A program made the position numbers and the translations under genes. From NCBI RefSeq assembly GCF_949987535.1, contig NC_080079.1:8312001-8376000 (forward strand): a DNA stretch of 64,000 nt, in the 5' to 3' direction. The DNA comes from Balaenoptera acutorostrata (Eukaryota; Chordata; Mammalia; Artiodactyla; Balaenopteridae). Positions 44,680 through 56,115 of this stretch are shown piece after piece; positions within the stretch are counted from its first letter, which is position 1; the number at the start of each line of letters is the position of its first letter. The notes below the pieces were generated by a model. The model worked only from the letters and a program-made list of their open reading frames with translations, had not been told where the DNA came from and did no database searches.

Positions 44680-45950
44680 TCTACTACGGATGGACACTGA
44701 GGCTATAGTGACGGTGAATCAGACACAGTCCCCGTCCTCAGGGAGCTGCAGACCAGCAAGGAAAGTTGACGTTATACAAGGCAACAAGCTGATGAAAACC
44801 TACCGGTTGTGTTAAGTGCCAGGAAGGAAACAAGCAGGTGGCCGTGATGGAGTGCAGTGGGTGGGGCTTATTTTGGATAAAGGGGTTGGAGGAGGTCTCC
44901 CTGGGGAGATCACATGCAGAGCAAGGTAGAGGAGGAAGCAGCAGGAGTTTGAAGGGCAGGGCAGAGAGCGTGTAGGCAGAGGAATGGTGTGTGCAAAGGG
45001 CCCTCCGCATATTTGAGAAAGTGAAAGAAGTTGGCCGGGGGAGGGATGGGGAAGAGCCAGAGCAGCTGTTGCAGGGGGCAGGACCAGACCGGGTCCACTC
45101 GCAAACGCCCGAGAAAGGGGTTCACACTTTATTCTTAGTGTGAAGTCCCTGAAGGGGGTTACAGCTGGGGAGAGGCATGATCATTGTGAACTGATCCTGT
45201 GGCTGCTGCCTGGGGACATACTTCAGGGAGCAAGAGTGGAAATGCGGACTGGTTAGGAGGCCATCCAGCAAACGCAGGCTGGAGATGGTGGTGGCATGGA
45301 TGGGAGTAGCGATTGTAGAGAAGAAGAGGAGACAACGGGCTCATGGTTCACCTTGGAAGTCGGATCAACAAGACGTGCTGATGGTTGCTCTCCTGGGGGT
45401 GTGGAAATAAAGCTGAGCGCCGGGTTTCTGGCTTAAGTCACCAGCTGGGAACAGAGTGGTGTTATTTACTGAGAGGAGGAAACGAATTTAGGGGAGCAAA
45501 TCAAGAACCCACTTAGGACTTAAGTTGGGGTGTTGATTCAGCATCTAAGCAGAGACGTCCGGGAGGCTGTGGACATACCGACCGGGAGCTCCTACCTGGG
45601 ACCCATTTACATGTGTGGTATTTAAACCCGAAGGAGAGGAAGAGATCCTCTAGAGAGAGGAGGGGGAGCTAGAAGAAGAAGGGGCCACCCAGGGCTAAAA
45701 GCATGACCACCTAGGGTGACATAAAGGATGAGGAGGCAGAGAAGGCCTGGTCAGCGTGGTGAGAGGAAAGCCAAGGAGGTGCGGCATCCTGGATTCCAAT
45801 ATGGTAGAGGGTTTGGGAAGCAAGCCACAATCCACCACGTCCAGTGTTGCCAAGATAGTGACGAAGAAGAGGACAATCATGTTTGGCCACGTGGAGTCTA
45901 TGGCTGACCTTGGCAAAAGGTCAACGGCTTCGACCTTCAATTTGACCGTA
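44680..45950. mobile_element. Long copy of an ancient interspersed repeat
   Basis: A purine-rich stretch whose phrases run in the order of a widespread ancient mammalian repeat: 'cagtccccgtcctcagggagctgcag', 'gtgtgcaaagggccctccg', 'ggggagaggcatgatcattgtgaactgatcctgtggctgctg', 'ggttaggaggccatccagc', 'gatggtggtggcatggatggg', 'gtgttgattcagcatctaagcagagacgtcc'. I cannot name the family (L2/CR1-like suspected). Smaller pieces occur at 6385, 33300, 54490 and 55360. Confidence 0.5.
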
Positions 45951-46297
45951 ACCACTTGCCTTGCTTCTCAGCCCACAGGGCAACTTAGAGCCCCTCCCAG
46001 GTTACATGTTCCGTCCACAGGTCCAGCCACCAGCCAACACTGACGGCCTGAACTCCAAACCCCCAAGGGAGAGAATGTGCAGTGGTCACCACATCCATCA
46101 GGTGTGGCCAAGGGCCAGTGCGTGGCATAGTGCACGGGCTGAGGGCAGCTCCCAGCTTCCAGAGCAAGGAGGATACTGCCTCCTGGGCTGGACTGACACT
46201 TGGAAGGATGCCCACTGCATCCAGTTAAACAGTCCATGCCATCTCCCGGAGCTTTATCTCTGTGGACCTGGAGCTGATGGTCACCATGGAAACAGAA
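45951..46297. other. Unique sequence
   Basis: Contains an RFX X-box-like motif, GTCACCATGGAAAC, at 46280-46293. Confidence 0.4.
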
Positions 46298-46480
46298 GCT
46301 TTTTGTTCCCCACTTCCTCTTCTCTTTTGCTCCTCCCCCTCCTCCCATTTTTCTTTCCTTCCTGTCCTTACACCCACTGGCTCTCCTCTCTCTATTTTTA
46401 TTTCCCACTTTCTATCTCACTTGCCCTAATTTCCTTGTCTGTTTTTTTCTTTCTATTTTGGGTAGCTTTGTGAGCCACCT
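46298..46480 (+). repeat. Pyrimidine-rich tract
   Basis: About 180 bp dominated by C and T with few purines; triplex (H-DNA) potential. Confidence 0.75.
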
Positions 46481-47524
46481 TTAATTTCTCTTGCGAGAAT
46501 AAGGTGGCAGATACTTATATTCATTTCGACGTATGCACATACCCACCTACACACATAAACACATTCATGATGCAATAACCCCAGTGCTCTTTTTCTAAGC
46601 CAGTGCTACCCAAACCGTTATTAGGAAGAGAATCAAGAGCGGGGGAAATGTATTCTAGCCTTGTCATTCACCAAATGCTATTTGGAACACAGGGATTTTC
46701 ATTTAGATCATCTCGTGACCCGCATTTAGATGAGGCAGTGCTTCTTTGGTGTATCTGTGTATAACTTAAAACAGCCAGAGTTTGATTGCTCCTATCTTAA
46801 TAAACATAGCTATCCATCACGCTCAACTAAAAATACCCACAGCACGTCTTTTATTTTATGTATATACATGACCGACCCAGATTCTTCCAAGAATGCCTCC
46901 GCCAAACGCTATACTCATTAATCAAATCAGGGCAGAGAGCCCAGCGGCTGACAAGTAGAAGAACTGTGTAGATTTAGAGTTCTTCCTCTCTCCAGAGAAG
47001 AGCCTGGGGCCTCTGCATCGCTAAGCGGTCTCGCCGCAGACTGGCCATTTCTGGACCACCAAGAAACTTACAGTGTGGACTGGCCTTGTCAGAGTTGTGG
47101 ATACGGCAACAGAGGGCGATAAAGAGACAAGAGTTCGCTCCTTCATGACCTGTAGAGCCAGCTGGCAGAGGAAACCACAGCAACAAAACGATAGAACCTG
47201 TTATTTGACTTCAGAGGGACAAAAATAACTAGGTGGTCCACTACATTGAGGATGTTTTTAAAGAATATATTGGTAGGTCATGGGAGGTAAAATGGCAAGA
47301 GTGGATCGTCTATGGGGGCCCAGCATGAAGTGAGTTAACTGCCTTGCAGGCTGCACTGGATTGGGGCTCCTGAGCCCTGGCAGGCAGTGCTCCCCAAAGG
47401 GGGAGGCCCAAGGTGAGTGTGCCAGAGGGTGTTAAGGTAAGAACAAACAAACCCTGGCTCTCCTTCTCCCCTTGGGAAATGTCTTGGCAGGACCAGTCTG
47501 CAGATGCGGGACTGTCGCCTGGGC
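46481..47524. other. Unique sequence
   Basis: A splice acceptor-like tract at 46976-46996 is followed by a 42-codon open plus-strand frame ending at about 47124, but with no further exon or poly(A) support. No gene claimed. Confidence 0.35.
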
Positions 47525-47700
47525 TTTGGAGCAGAGTCCCAGAGTCCAGCCTCTGCTACCCCTCGTGTGACCTTGGGTGATGAACCTGCTTCCTCACGTG
47601 TGCGGTGGCCATGAGAACCCCTCCAGAGCTGCCACAAGGGTCCCAGGAGGTGGTACGCATAGAGCTTGCCCACAGCGGGTGGGCAACAGTGACCCCTGTT
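47525..47700 (-). mobile_element. MIR SINE (antisense, diverged)
   Basis: 'ggagcagagtcccagagtccagcctctgctacccctcgtgtgaccttgggtgatgaacctgcttcctcac' follows antisense MIR. Confidence 0.65.
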
Positions 47701-47989
47701 GTCTGAGGCACTGGGTGACCCGTGAGCGCCTCACGTGACCTTCAGGACGTGCTCCCCTCGCATCTCTGCAGCCTCCCCGCTCCCCACCTCTCTGTTTCAG
47801 CCGTTCTGGATCCCCCGAGTCTCCTGAAGACCCTAAGCTTCTCTCTCCCTGCTGTGCTCTGAGACTCCTTCCCCCCAGATCTCTCTGCCTGGAGAGCCGG
47901 TAGCCACCCCAGTTCTCAGCTCCATCGTTGCTCCCTGGGAAGCAGCCGGGAGGCTCTAGGACTGGGGGCGGAGCTCCGCCTGGAGGAGG
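47701..47989. other. Unique, GC-rich sequence
   Basis: Nothing recognised. Confidence 0.35.
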
Positions 47990-48165
47990 TGCTGCCCTGC
48001 CCCCACTCAGCATCCCCAAATTACACTTCATCACTGTTACCCTCTCTCTTGTCCACTGGACCGAGAAGCCTCAAGGCCAGGAAGCCCTGGCACCTAGCAC
48101 AGTGCCTGGAACACAGTAGGTGCTCAATAAGTACTTGTTGAATGCATTAGTAAATGAAAGAGCCA
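47990..48165 (+). mobile_element. L2 LINE 3' end
   Basis: 'gcacctagcacagtgcctggaacacagtaggtgctcaataagtacttgttgaatgc' is the well-known L2/MIR 3' terminus. Confidence 0.85.
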
Positions 48166-48204
48166 CCAAACTAGATATACATCAGGGGAAAAATCAGCCA
48201 GGTC

Positions 48205-48738
48205 TGTTATGGGTTAGACTGTGGCCCTTCAAAAGCCACGTTGAAGGCCTCACCCCCGGTATCTGTGAATGTGATCTTATTTGGAAATAGGGTCTCTGCA
48301 GCTTTAATCTAGTTAAGGGGGGGAGTGGTGTTAGGATGGACCTCCACCCAATACAAGGGCTGTCCTTGTAAGAGGAGGGAGATTTGGACACAAACATGGA
48401 TACATGGGAGAGTGGGATGTGAAAACACAGAGGTACAGGCACAGAGGTACAGGCACAGAGGTACAGGCACAGAGGTACAGGCACAGAGGTGCGACTGTGT
48501 GTGGAGATGGAGGCAGAGATGGGAGGGATGCAACCACAGCCAAGGAACACCTGGAGCTCCAGACGCTGGAAGAGGCAAGAAAGCCTCCTCCCCTCAAGCC
48601 CCTGGAGGGAGCGTGGCTCTGTGGACACCTTGATTGCAGACTCCTGGCCTCTAGAACTGGGAAAGGATAAATTCACGTGTCTGAAGCCATCCAGTTGGTG
48701 GTACTTTGTTACAGCAGACCCAGGAAACTAATACAAAG
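48205..48738 (+). mobile_element. MLT1-type solo LTR with internal minisatellite
   Basis: 'cttatttggaaatagggtctctgcagctttaatctagtta', 'gctgtccttgtaagagg', 'gagatgggagggatgcaaccacagccaagga', 'gacgctggaagaggcaag' and 'ggtactttgttacagcagacccaggaaactaatac' give the full MLT1 order. Confidence 0.9.
48427..48492 (+). repeat. 14-bp minisatellite, 4.7 copies, inside LTR
   Basis: Unit acagaggtacaggc repeated without mismatch from 48427 to 48482, then a partial unit. Confidence 0.96.
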
Positions 48739-50089
48739 TCAATGGTGAGTCAGAGAGTTGCGTGTCGTTGGATGAGAAGCTGTTGATACCCGTGTCTTGT
48801 ATCTGTCACAGTCTAGGTCATTTCCACAGATATTTGTAATCGACTTGTCTGAACCAAACTGGTGCTTGTATCTGGTGGGCACTATTGGGAGGCCTGCTGA
48901 GGTGGAGAATCCTGGGATCCTGTGGAACTAGGGGGCTTGGAGAATGCCCCCACCTGTGGGCCTGGCTCTGAGGTGAGGCAGGGGCCGGGGGACCAGGGGG
49001 CCAGTCTCCAGAACCTACGGGGTGGGGAGAGGTGTCAGGCTTGATTAATGCTGATGTGACATCCAAGGGCTCTTTGGGGATAGAGCTCGTGATCTTGGTC
49101 ATTTGTCTGAAGAGGGACCCCACATCCAAAGCCATGGATGCACAGAGGGAAACAGAATAAAAGAACTCGGCCAGGTGTCCCAAGGCAGGGGCCCAACTGT
49201 GTGGTTTGGCCAACCTGGTGGAGTTGGGCTCAGGGGACGTAGCTCTCAGAGCCCCACCCAGGCATTCCAGGCTGGTCTGCAGAGTGGGCCTGTGGTGGTC
49301 CTACCTACTGACCCCCCCAAGGCCCTCCTGGGTGGTACGATCCCTGGACAATGGAAAAGGCCCACATCCTCCCCTCCGTGGTCAAAGAACACAATAGGGG
49401 GAGAAGCATGGTATAGTCATTCTCTTGTGCTTTGCCTTCTTTGGCTTATTCTAAATGAAATCAGATGCCTTCTTGAAAGCTGTTCCGTAGGGAGCTTTTA
49501 CTGGCTTTCCATTCGAGTCTTGCTGTAGACATCAGAGACTGACCGTCAACCTCTACATTTGGGGATGTGTCAACAGAAATTTAGTAACGTGCGATTGGAA
49601 AGAGAAATGTTCTGGAAATATTGGAAAGAGAATAACCCAGCAATTAAGTCACATCGGATACAAGGAGCCCTGGACCAAGGCACAGAGAACCAAGTGAACA
49701 GCTGGGGAAAGGGAGCAAATGGCAGGGACACAGGCTTCTACTTGTCAAGCATACCAGCGCAGAACATAAATTACCTCGCTGCTTTCTGGCATAGCACCAG
49801 CGAATTACTTTATTCAACCCAGATTCGGTACTTTAGCAAAAGATGGTTTTTAAAAAAAACATGTTAAGCGTAGTGTGGACTGCAGTCTGAACTTATAGAG
49901 ACAGAATTTGGGTGGGATGGATTTTGCCTGACGCCAGCTGTTCTGGAAGACTCCACTTGGTTGCCTGGTCCCCGTGCAGTGTCCCTGGCACCTCAGGCAG
50001 ATGCACGTGGTGGTCCCGAGGCTGCTCAGAGAGGGCTTCCCCACCCAACATTGTCCCAGAGCGGACCCCTTCCCCTTGCCCCTGTCAGA
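48739..50089. other. Unique sequence
   Basis: No repeat family or exon recognised. Confidence 0.35.
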
Positions 50090-50220
50090 GCACCCTGGCC
50101 CTCCCCCCCATCCTCTCTCTCTCTTCCTCCTCTCCTCCCCTCCCCTCTCCTTCTGTTGTTCCTCACCCCACCCTACCTTCATTTCTCATTTCCTCTCTCC
50201 CTTCTTTTTCTTACTTAAGT
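50090..50220 (+). repeat. Pyrimidine-rich tract
   Basis: C/T-rich including ctctctctct and cctcctctcctcccctccc; possible triplex-forming tract. Confidence 0.75.
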
Positions 50221-50264
50221 ATTTATCCAAGGCTGTCTTTTGTTGATATATTGCTTTGTTGACT

Positions 50265-50410
50265 TAACCCCTCCCCCCTCTAGAACATGAGCTACCTAAG
50301 GCAGCGGGGTTGGCTCCCACGCGCATCTGTGTGTCCTAGACCCTCACAGGGTCCAGGCTCTCTCGGCACCAAGCAGACACTCGCGAACTATTTCTGAGTG
50401 CATGAATGAA
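50265..50410 (+). mobile_element. L2 LINE 3' end
   Basis: 'ctctagaacatgagctacctaaggcagcgggg' to 'gaactatttctgagtgcatgaatgaacc' follows the L2 terminus. Confidence 0.75.
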
Positions 50411-51015
50411 CCTGTGGGAGGATATCTATGGCACTATAACCAGAACAGTGGAAGAAACATTTAAAAAATCATTCTCTAGATATGTCAACGCTCTCAGGGA
50501 CCCTCAGCTGGTTCCTAAGAGAAAACTGCACAAGGATGGATGGTTCCGTGTCACCCAGAGATCGCTGGCAGGGTCAGGGTGGGCCATGGGGTGGGGCTAG
50601 GGGGCTTGTGGTGGTGACACCGTCCGGCCTCCGCCGCATGGGGTGGGCGAGGACACCGTGGGGACCCTGATCACACCTGCCCCGGCCAGGCGGCTCGCGC
50701 TGTGTGTTCTCCATCCCAAGTAAATGCATTTTCATGATAACATCGTATAAAACACAGAGATTTGAGGGATGAAAAAAAAAGATCTGACTTGAATAATAGT
50801 CTCTATCCTAATTATAGAAAGCTGTGTGGTTTGAAAGGAAAAGAGTTTTCCATTAGGAGACCGCTAAAAATAGTCACTGTGATTGGAACCGCCTTCTTCA
50901 GTTTCAGCCCGTATGTTAATTATATTAGCAAATCATTTTGGCACCAGGAACAGGTATCCTACCACCCCTCGGCAGCCTCTTGTAAACACTCCACACGGAG
51001 GGGAGCCTCCCTGGA
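50411..51015. other. Unique sequence
   Basis: Nothing recognised. Confidence 0.35.
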
Positions 51016-51029
51016 AATGCAGCTGTTTA

Positions 51030-51365
51030 TTTATTTATTATTTTTGGGCTGCTTTAGGTCTTTGCTGCTGTGCACAGGCTTTCTCTATTTGCGGCAAGCA
51101 GGGGCTACTCTTCGTTGTGGTGCGTGGGCTTATTGTGGTGGCTTCTCTTGTTGCGGAGCACAGGCTCTAGGCGCGTGGGCTTCAGTAGTTGTGGCATGAG
51201 GGTTCAGTATTTGTGGCTCGCGGGCTCTAGAGCACAGGCTCAGTAGTTGTGGCACGTGGGCTTAGTTGCTCCGTGGCATGTGGGATCTTCCCGGACCAGG
51301 GCTCGAACCCGTGTCTCCTGCATTGGCAGGCGGATTCTTAACCACTGCGCCACCAGAGAAGTCCC
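51030..51365 (-). mobile_element. CHR-type tRNA-derived SINE, longest copy
   Basis: Minus-strand, 336 bp, retaining the repeated 'cagtagttgtgg / ctcagtagttgtggc' blocks missing from shorter copies. Perfect duplication aatgcagctgttta at 51016-51029 and 51366-51379. Confidence 0.97.
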
Positions 51366-51379
51366 AATGCAGCTGTTTA

Positions 51380-52134
51380 GAGCACACACACACACCCCTC
51401 TGGGGCTTCTCACAGGTGCCTCTGAGCACGAAGTTCATTGTGCTGAACATGTAGGACCAGAAACCCATAAATCCTTCCAGTGAGCTCCAGATGGGTAGAA
51501 GCCTTCCATCAGGCAGCTGCTGGGCAGTTGGACACTTCACCAGTAGAAAACAAGGGCTGGTTATGGCAGGGGAGGTGGCCACGTGGAAAGCAGTGCTGAC
51601 ACCCTCCCTCCCACCAGCACCATTTGGGAGTCATTTTCATCATTCTGGCTCTTGGTGGCTTGGGACCCTGCTTCTCTCTCTCCTTCCAGAAAATGCTTGG
51701 GAATGAATTGGATCCTGAAGAAAATGTGAGAGGTTTCCTGCACAGATTTCTTATCTTTGGAAGGGCCCCAGGCCTTGTGGAGCCAAGTTGGGGGGAAATT
51801 CGGTGCCCATGGGGCAAAATGTAGTATTTATTTATTATTATTTTTTTGGTTTGGCATCCCTGGTGGGGAATCTGCAGTGTGATTTTTATGAAGTACTGCA
51901 GCTTCTGGATTTAATTTAAACTTTATTCTGATATCCTGCGCACATGCCCAGAAGCTCAGAGGCAGCTGAGGGAGACTGACATGATTTATCTCAGGGATGT
52001 TTGGGGAGGGGCGATCTGGCAGACCCCTCAGGATCCTTCGCTGTTTGGAACGTGAGGTGCTACATCTACTGGAGTGTGGAGGCTACTGTGGGCGGGCAGG
52101 AGGGATAAGCGAGGTGTGGCATGGCACCGGCCGG
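51380..52134. other. Unique sequence
   Basis: Nothing recognised; contains a T-rich patch at about 51826-51850. Confidence 0.35.
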
Positions 52135-52262
52135 ACATTTATGCGGTGTTTCCAGTTTGTGAAGCATCTTTATTCCAGCTCTCTTCTGAGCTAGGTAGGC
52201 ATTAGTGTCCCATTTTACAGATGAGAAAACTGAGGCTCGACAAAGTGAAGTGATGAGGTTAG
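52135..52262 (+). mobile_element. MIR SINE fragment
   Basis: 'cccattttacagatgagaaaactgaggctcgacaaagtgaagtgatg' is a clear sense MIR core. Confidence 0.85.
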
Positions 52263-53782
52263 CACATGGTCTGCCCGTGTTCCCCTTTCTTTCCTGTCTC
52301 TGAGGAGACTTCTGGAATGAAATATGGAGATGTGGGCATCTGGAGTGGGAGCAGGGGGAAGCACCGGCAGGGGGAGGCTGCCTGGAGTTGGTAGTGCCGT
52401 TCCTGGCAGTGGACGTGGGTGAGCAAGAATGTGGGGGAGCCTTGTGGATGGTGTGACCTCATTTCTGTACCTGGGCATCACTGGTGGGGTGAAGACGTGG
52501 GGAGAGTGTTGGCAGGTGGCCAGTTCATGCAGACCCTGGGGTTTGGGTGTCACCCTCCAGATGGCAGGGAAGCACCCAAGTCTCAAACCTGTATGGAAGA
52601 TGGAGGATGGAGGATGGGGGATGGAGTGGGGTGAGGTTGGGGGTGGGAGGCAGGGAGGTAGTGAAATGAGGGAAATCACTGGGCAGGAGGGGCTGTGATG
52701 GTGACACCGGGGTTCACAGGGACGGGGAAGGGGTTGGCTGGGGTGGAAAGGAGGAGCCGAATGTGATGGGTGGGGCAGACGAGAAGCAGGTTGGGCCCTG
52801 GGAGCCACAGGGAAGTCTGGAACTTGATGTGTTGGGTGGGCCGTCTCTTGGTCATGGGCATCCTCTGCCCTGGACTGAAAGCTCCAGTGGTTTGGCCACT
52901 GTGCATCAGAAGGTCAGGGACTGAAGTAGGAGGAGGAGACTTCAGGGTCACCTGCCCAGCTCCCTGGTTTGCAGATGGAGCGACTGCGGGTCTGAAAGGC
53001 TGAGGCACAGAGCGCCGCATCTCTGGAACCAAGGTGACTGTCCCTGTATTGCTGTCTCTGGGACCACAGCTTCATCGGCAAGGTCACATCCTCCTTAAAT
53101 CTGGAAACCCTTGGCTGCTAATGACCCAGCTGTGTCGCGTTCCTCATTATTTCTCTTATTCCCTCTTCGCCTTTGTTGAAGGGACCACCTCACTGCAGGC
53201 GCCCATTAGAAACAGCCTGGCTGAGGGGAGCTCAGGGCATTGGGAAGGCAAGCACCTGATAAGGGAGCTGCAAAGCCCTGCTCTGTCCTTGTCTTGGGGT
53301 GACTTCCTGGCACAGCTGCCACCTGCCTGGCCCACAGCGTGGTCACTGGCTGCACTGCCTGGGACTCCAGCTTCCCAGGGCCGGGAGGGCTACTTCCTCA
53401 CTAGGAAAGAGTAGGACGGAGGAAGCAGTGCTTGGGCGCTGCCGTGGGTAGACATGGGGCAGGGAGCTGGGGGAGGGATGACACAGCCAGAAGGAAGGGC
53501 TGGATAGGTGGCAGCAGAGGGGACAGCACTGGAGAAAGGTGGTAGAGCCCGACCTGTGAATGTAGAAGGAGACGCTCAGTTTGGCCTGAGAAGGGGTTTA
53601 TGGATAAGAGAGGTAGGGGTGAGTGTGGATACACAGGTTTAAGCCGGGGTTGAGGAGAACCCAGGCTTTACTGACCACTTGTCCTGTGCCAGGAGTGGTG
53701 CCAGGTGTGGTCATATCTTAGTGAATAAACCCACTGAAGCTAAAAGTGGGAGTTATAATTTCACCCTTCCCATGGCAAGGCC
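52263..53782. other. Unique sequence
   Basis: Long GC-driven frames on both strands (52215-52808, 52676-53032, 53034-53414) are not recognised. A (GGAGGAT)-like patch lies at 52598-52622. Confidence 0.35.
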
Positions 53783-54470
53783 CTGTTCTAAGCACTTTAC
53801 ACAAATTAACTCATTTACTCCCCACAGGTCTGTGAGGTGGACACTATTTTTTAAATTTTATTTTTTTAATAATTTTTTTTTGAAGTATAACTGATTTACA
53901 ATGATTCAGGTGTACAAGAAAGTGATTCAGTTATACATACATACATATATGTAGGTATATACATTCTTTTTCAGATTCTTTTCCATTATGGTTTATTACA
54001 GGATATTGAATATAGTTCCTGTGCTATACAGTAGGATCTTGTTGTTTATGTATTTTGTATATAGTAGTTTGTATCTGTTAATCCCAAACTCCTATTTTAT
54101 CCCTCCCCCTCTTTCGCCTTCGGTAACCATAATTTTGTTTTCTATGCCTGTGAATCTGTTTCTGTTTTGTAAATAAGTTCATTTGTATCATATTTTAGAT
54201 TCCACATATAAGTGATATCATATGATATTTGTCTTTCTCTGTCTGACTTCACTTAGTATGATAATCTCTAGGTCTATCCATGTTGCTGAAAATGGCATTA
54301 TTTCCTCCTTTTTATGGCTGAATAATATTCCATTGTATATGTATGAGGGAGCATTGTTACCCCCATTTTGCAGATGAGGACACCGAGGCACAGCTGCTGA
54401 GTGACTGAGCCAGACTCTGAACTCCAGCAACTGATCCAGGGTCCACTCTCTCAGTCACCGAACCTGCCTG
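53783..54470 (+). mobile_element. MIR SINE split by L1
   Basis: Left part 53783-53846 ('gttctaagcactttacacaaattaactcatttactcc') and right part 54350-54470 ('ttacccccattttgcagatgaggacaccgaggcacag') are consecutive halves of one MIR. Confidence 0.85.
53847..54345 (-). mobile_element. L1 3' end (antisense), inserted in MIR
   Basis: 'gaagtataactgatttacaatg', 'ttccattatggtttattacaggatattgaatatagttcctgtgctatacag', 'gattccacatataagtgatatcatatgatatttgtctttctctgtctgacttcac' and 'ggctgaataatattccattgtatatg' give the L1 3'UTR and ORF2 end; truncated at 54345. Confidence 0.93.
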
Positions 54471-54489
54471 TCTCTTACTGACTCAAGCA

Positions 54490-54660
54490 TCAGAGCAATC
54501 AGAAAAGAGTGACAAAGTGTGCTGGGTGCCATGAAGGAAAAGAAGGATGCAGAGCCAGGAAATGAGGAGAGCAGGGTAAGGCCTGCGTAAAATAGAATTT
54601 TCCAGAAAGGGCTCTCTGAGCAAGTGACATTTAAACTGAGACCTGAAGGCTGAAAGGTAT
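54490..54660. mobile_element. Ancient repeat fragment
   Basis: 'ggctctctgagcaagtgacatttaaactgagacctgaaggctgaa' belongs to the same ancient family as 44680-45950. Confidence 0.5.
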
Positions 54661-55354
54661 TTCATTTATGTAACTATAACTGCAAAGGTTTCATTTGAAA
54701 AAGAAAATCTTGTATGTTGATTTTAATTGTTATGGTATTTTTATTTCACTTCATAAGTCTCATGAATTTCTTTCTCCAAAGAGGGAGCTAAGAGCTACGT
54801 TAGCCGAGGTGGGGCAAACTCAGGAATCTCCTCTAACTGGGTGGGAATTGACAGGAGAAGGACGGGTCCTGGCCAGGCTAACCCACGCCAGAGGCTGAAA
54901 ATCTCCTATCTCTGTCAGGCTATAGCTGTGTCTGGCAAACCTTATTTAATTTGGATCTCTGGGGTGTTTAAAAAATGAATTGGCTTGGCTCTGGCTTTTC
55001 CTCCTTTCCTCTTTTGAGAACAAGATCCCTTGTAAGTGATCTTGGGGCCGGGGCAGCTGGGGAGCGCTCTCTGCACGTTGCGAAGCCCCCTCCCCCAGCC
55101 TGGGGGGGGGGCGGGCACCCTGGTCTCTGTTCTTGTGGGAGTAGCAGGGTCTTCGTCCTCACACTGTGCACCCATCCCTAGGAGGGCTTCACCCATGTCA
55201 GGGGATGACCTGAGGACTGGGTGATGATAAAGGTGGCAGGTGATGATAAAGGATAGGCAGGTACCCCGGGTCCCAGGCTGTGCTGGAAGGCCAGACGAGC
55301 CACTTGGAGGCAAATGCAGTCCGGGTGATGTGGACTTTGAAAGTCAGTTTCAAT
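54661..55354. other. Unique sequence
   Basis: Includes a poly-G run at 55102-55111 and an 18-bp near-duplicate 'ggtgatgataaag' pair at 55218-55252. No gene. Confidence 0.35.
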
Positions 55355-55800
55355 GCATGACTGTTTATTGAGCACCTACTGTGTGCCAGGCATTGGGATA
55401 GGTGCTGAAGGGGACCCAGAGAGAAATCAGGCTTTGGACTCTGCTAAGTTCTTTTCAGGCAGCCATGCAGCTGGCGTGTACCGGACACCTTCTGCGTGTG
55501 GGAGAGAAGCCAAGTGCTTTCTGCGCCCTCTCCCTTGGAGGAGCTCACTGGGCAGTGGGGAACTCCCAATGCCCTGAGGGTCGTGGGAGCCATGTGCAGG
55601 GTGCTGTGGGAGCCTGGGGGGCGGAGAGAAGACCTGCAGTCAGGGAGGGCTCCCCCAGGGGGGCGCCTTGAAATACCAGTGGGAGTTTGCCAGGAAAGGA
55701 AGGACCAGAGAGCATCCAGGTAATGGCAACAGTGCGTGCAAATTGGGGGTGGGAGTGATGTTGGCGGGGGGAGCCAGGAAAGAGTGAAGGGCATGGTGTG
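55355..55800. mobile_element. Ancient repeat fragments (L2/MIR-like)
   Basis: 'tttattgagcacctactgtgtgccaggcattgggataggtgctg' is clear; the remainder to 55800 is a decayed continuation. Confidence 0.55.
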
Positions 55801-55875
55801 GGGTCTCCTTTCTCCATAAGGCAGTGATGAGCACACACCTTCCTCTGACAGGACGAGACAATCACAACAAATCAC

Positions 55876-56115
55876 AGGAGCAGCAGCTCGCCTTCACTGA
55901 GCATCTACTATGTGCCAAGCTTTCGGCTAAGCAGCTGCATGCATCTCATTATTAAAGTCTCTCCACAATTCTCTATTAGGTCAGGAGGGTTTCTCCCACT
56001 TTGCAGATGCATAACTGAGGCTAGGATGGTGCAGTCAGCCCCTGCTCCAGGCTGACAGCTAGTGAGGGGTAGAGTCAGGGTGAGGGAGGACCTCAGGCCC
56101 ATGTTGGTCTGACTC
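55876..56115 (+). mobile_element. MIR SINE, long copy
   Basis: 'cttcactgagcatctactatgtgccaagc', 'cccactttgcagatgcataactgaggctag' and 'gacagctagtgaggggtagagtcagg' in MIR order. Confidence 0.85.

Noticed and set aside
46976..47124. Plus-strand acceptor-like tract followed by a 42-codon frame
   Set aside because: No upstream exon, no polyadenylation signal nearby and no recognisable family; left as unannotated.
52215..52808. 197-codon Pro/Ser/His-rich minus-strand frame
   Set aside because: Low-complexity composition of a G-rich plus strand; no domain or exon signals.
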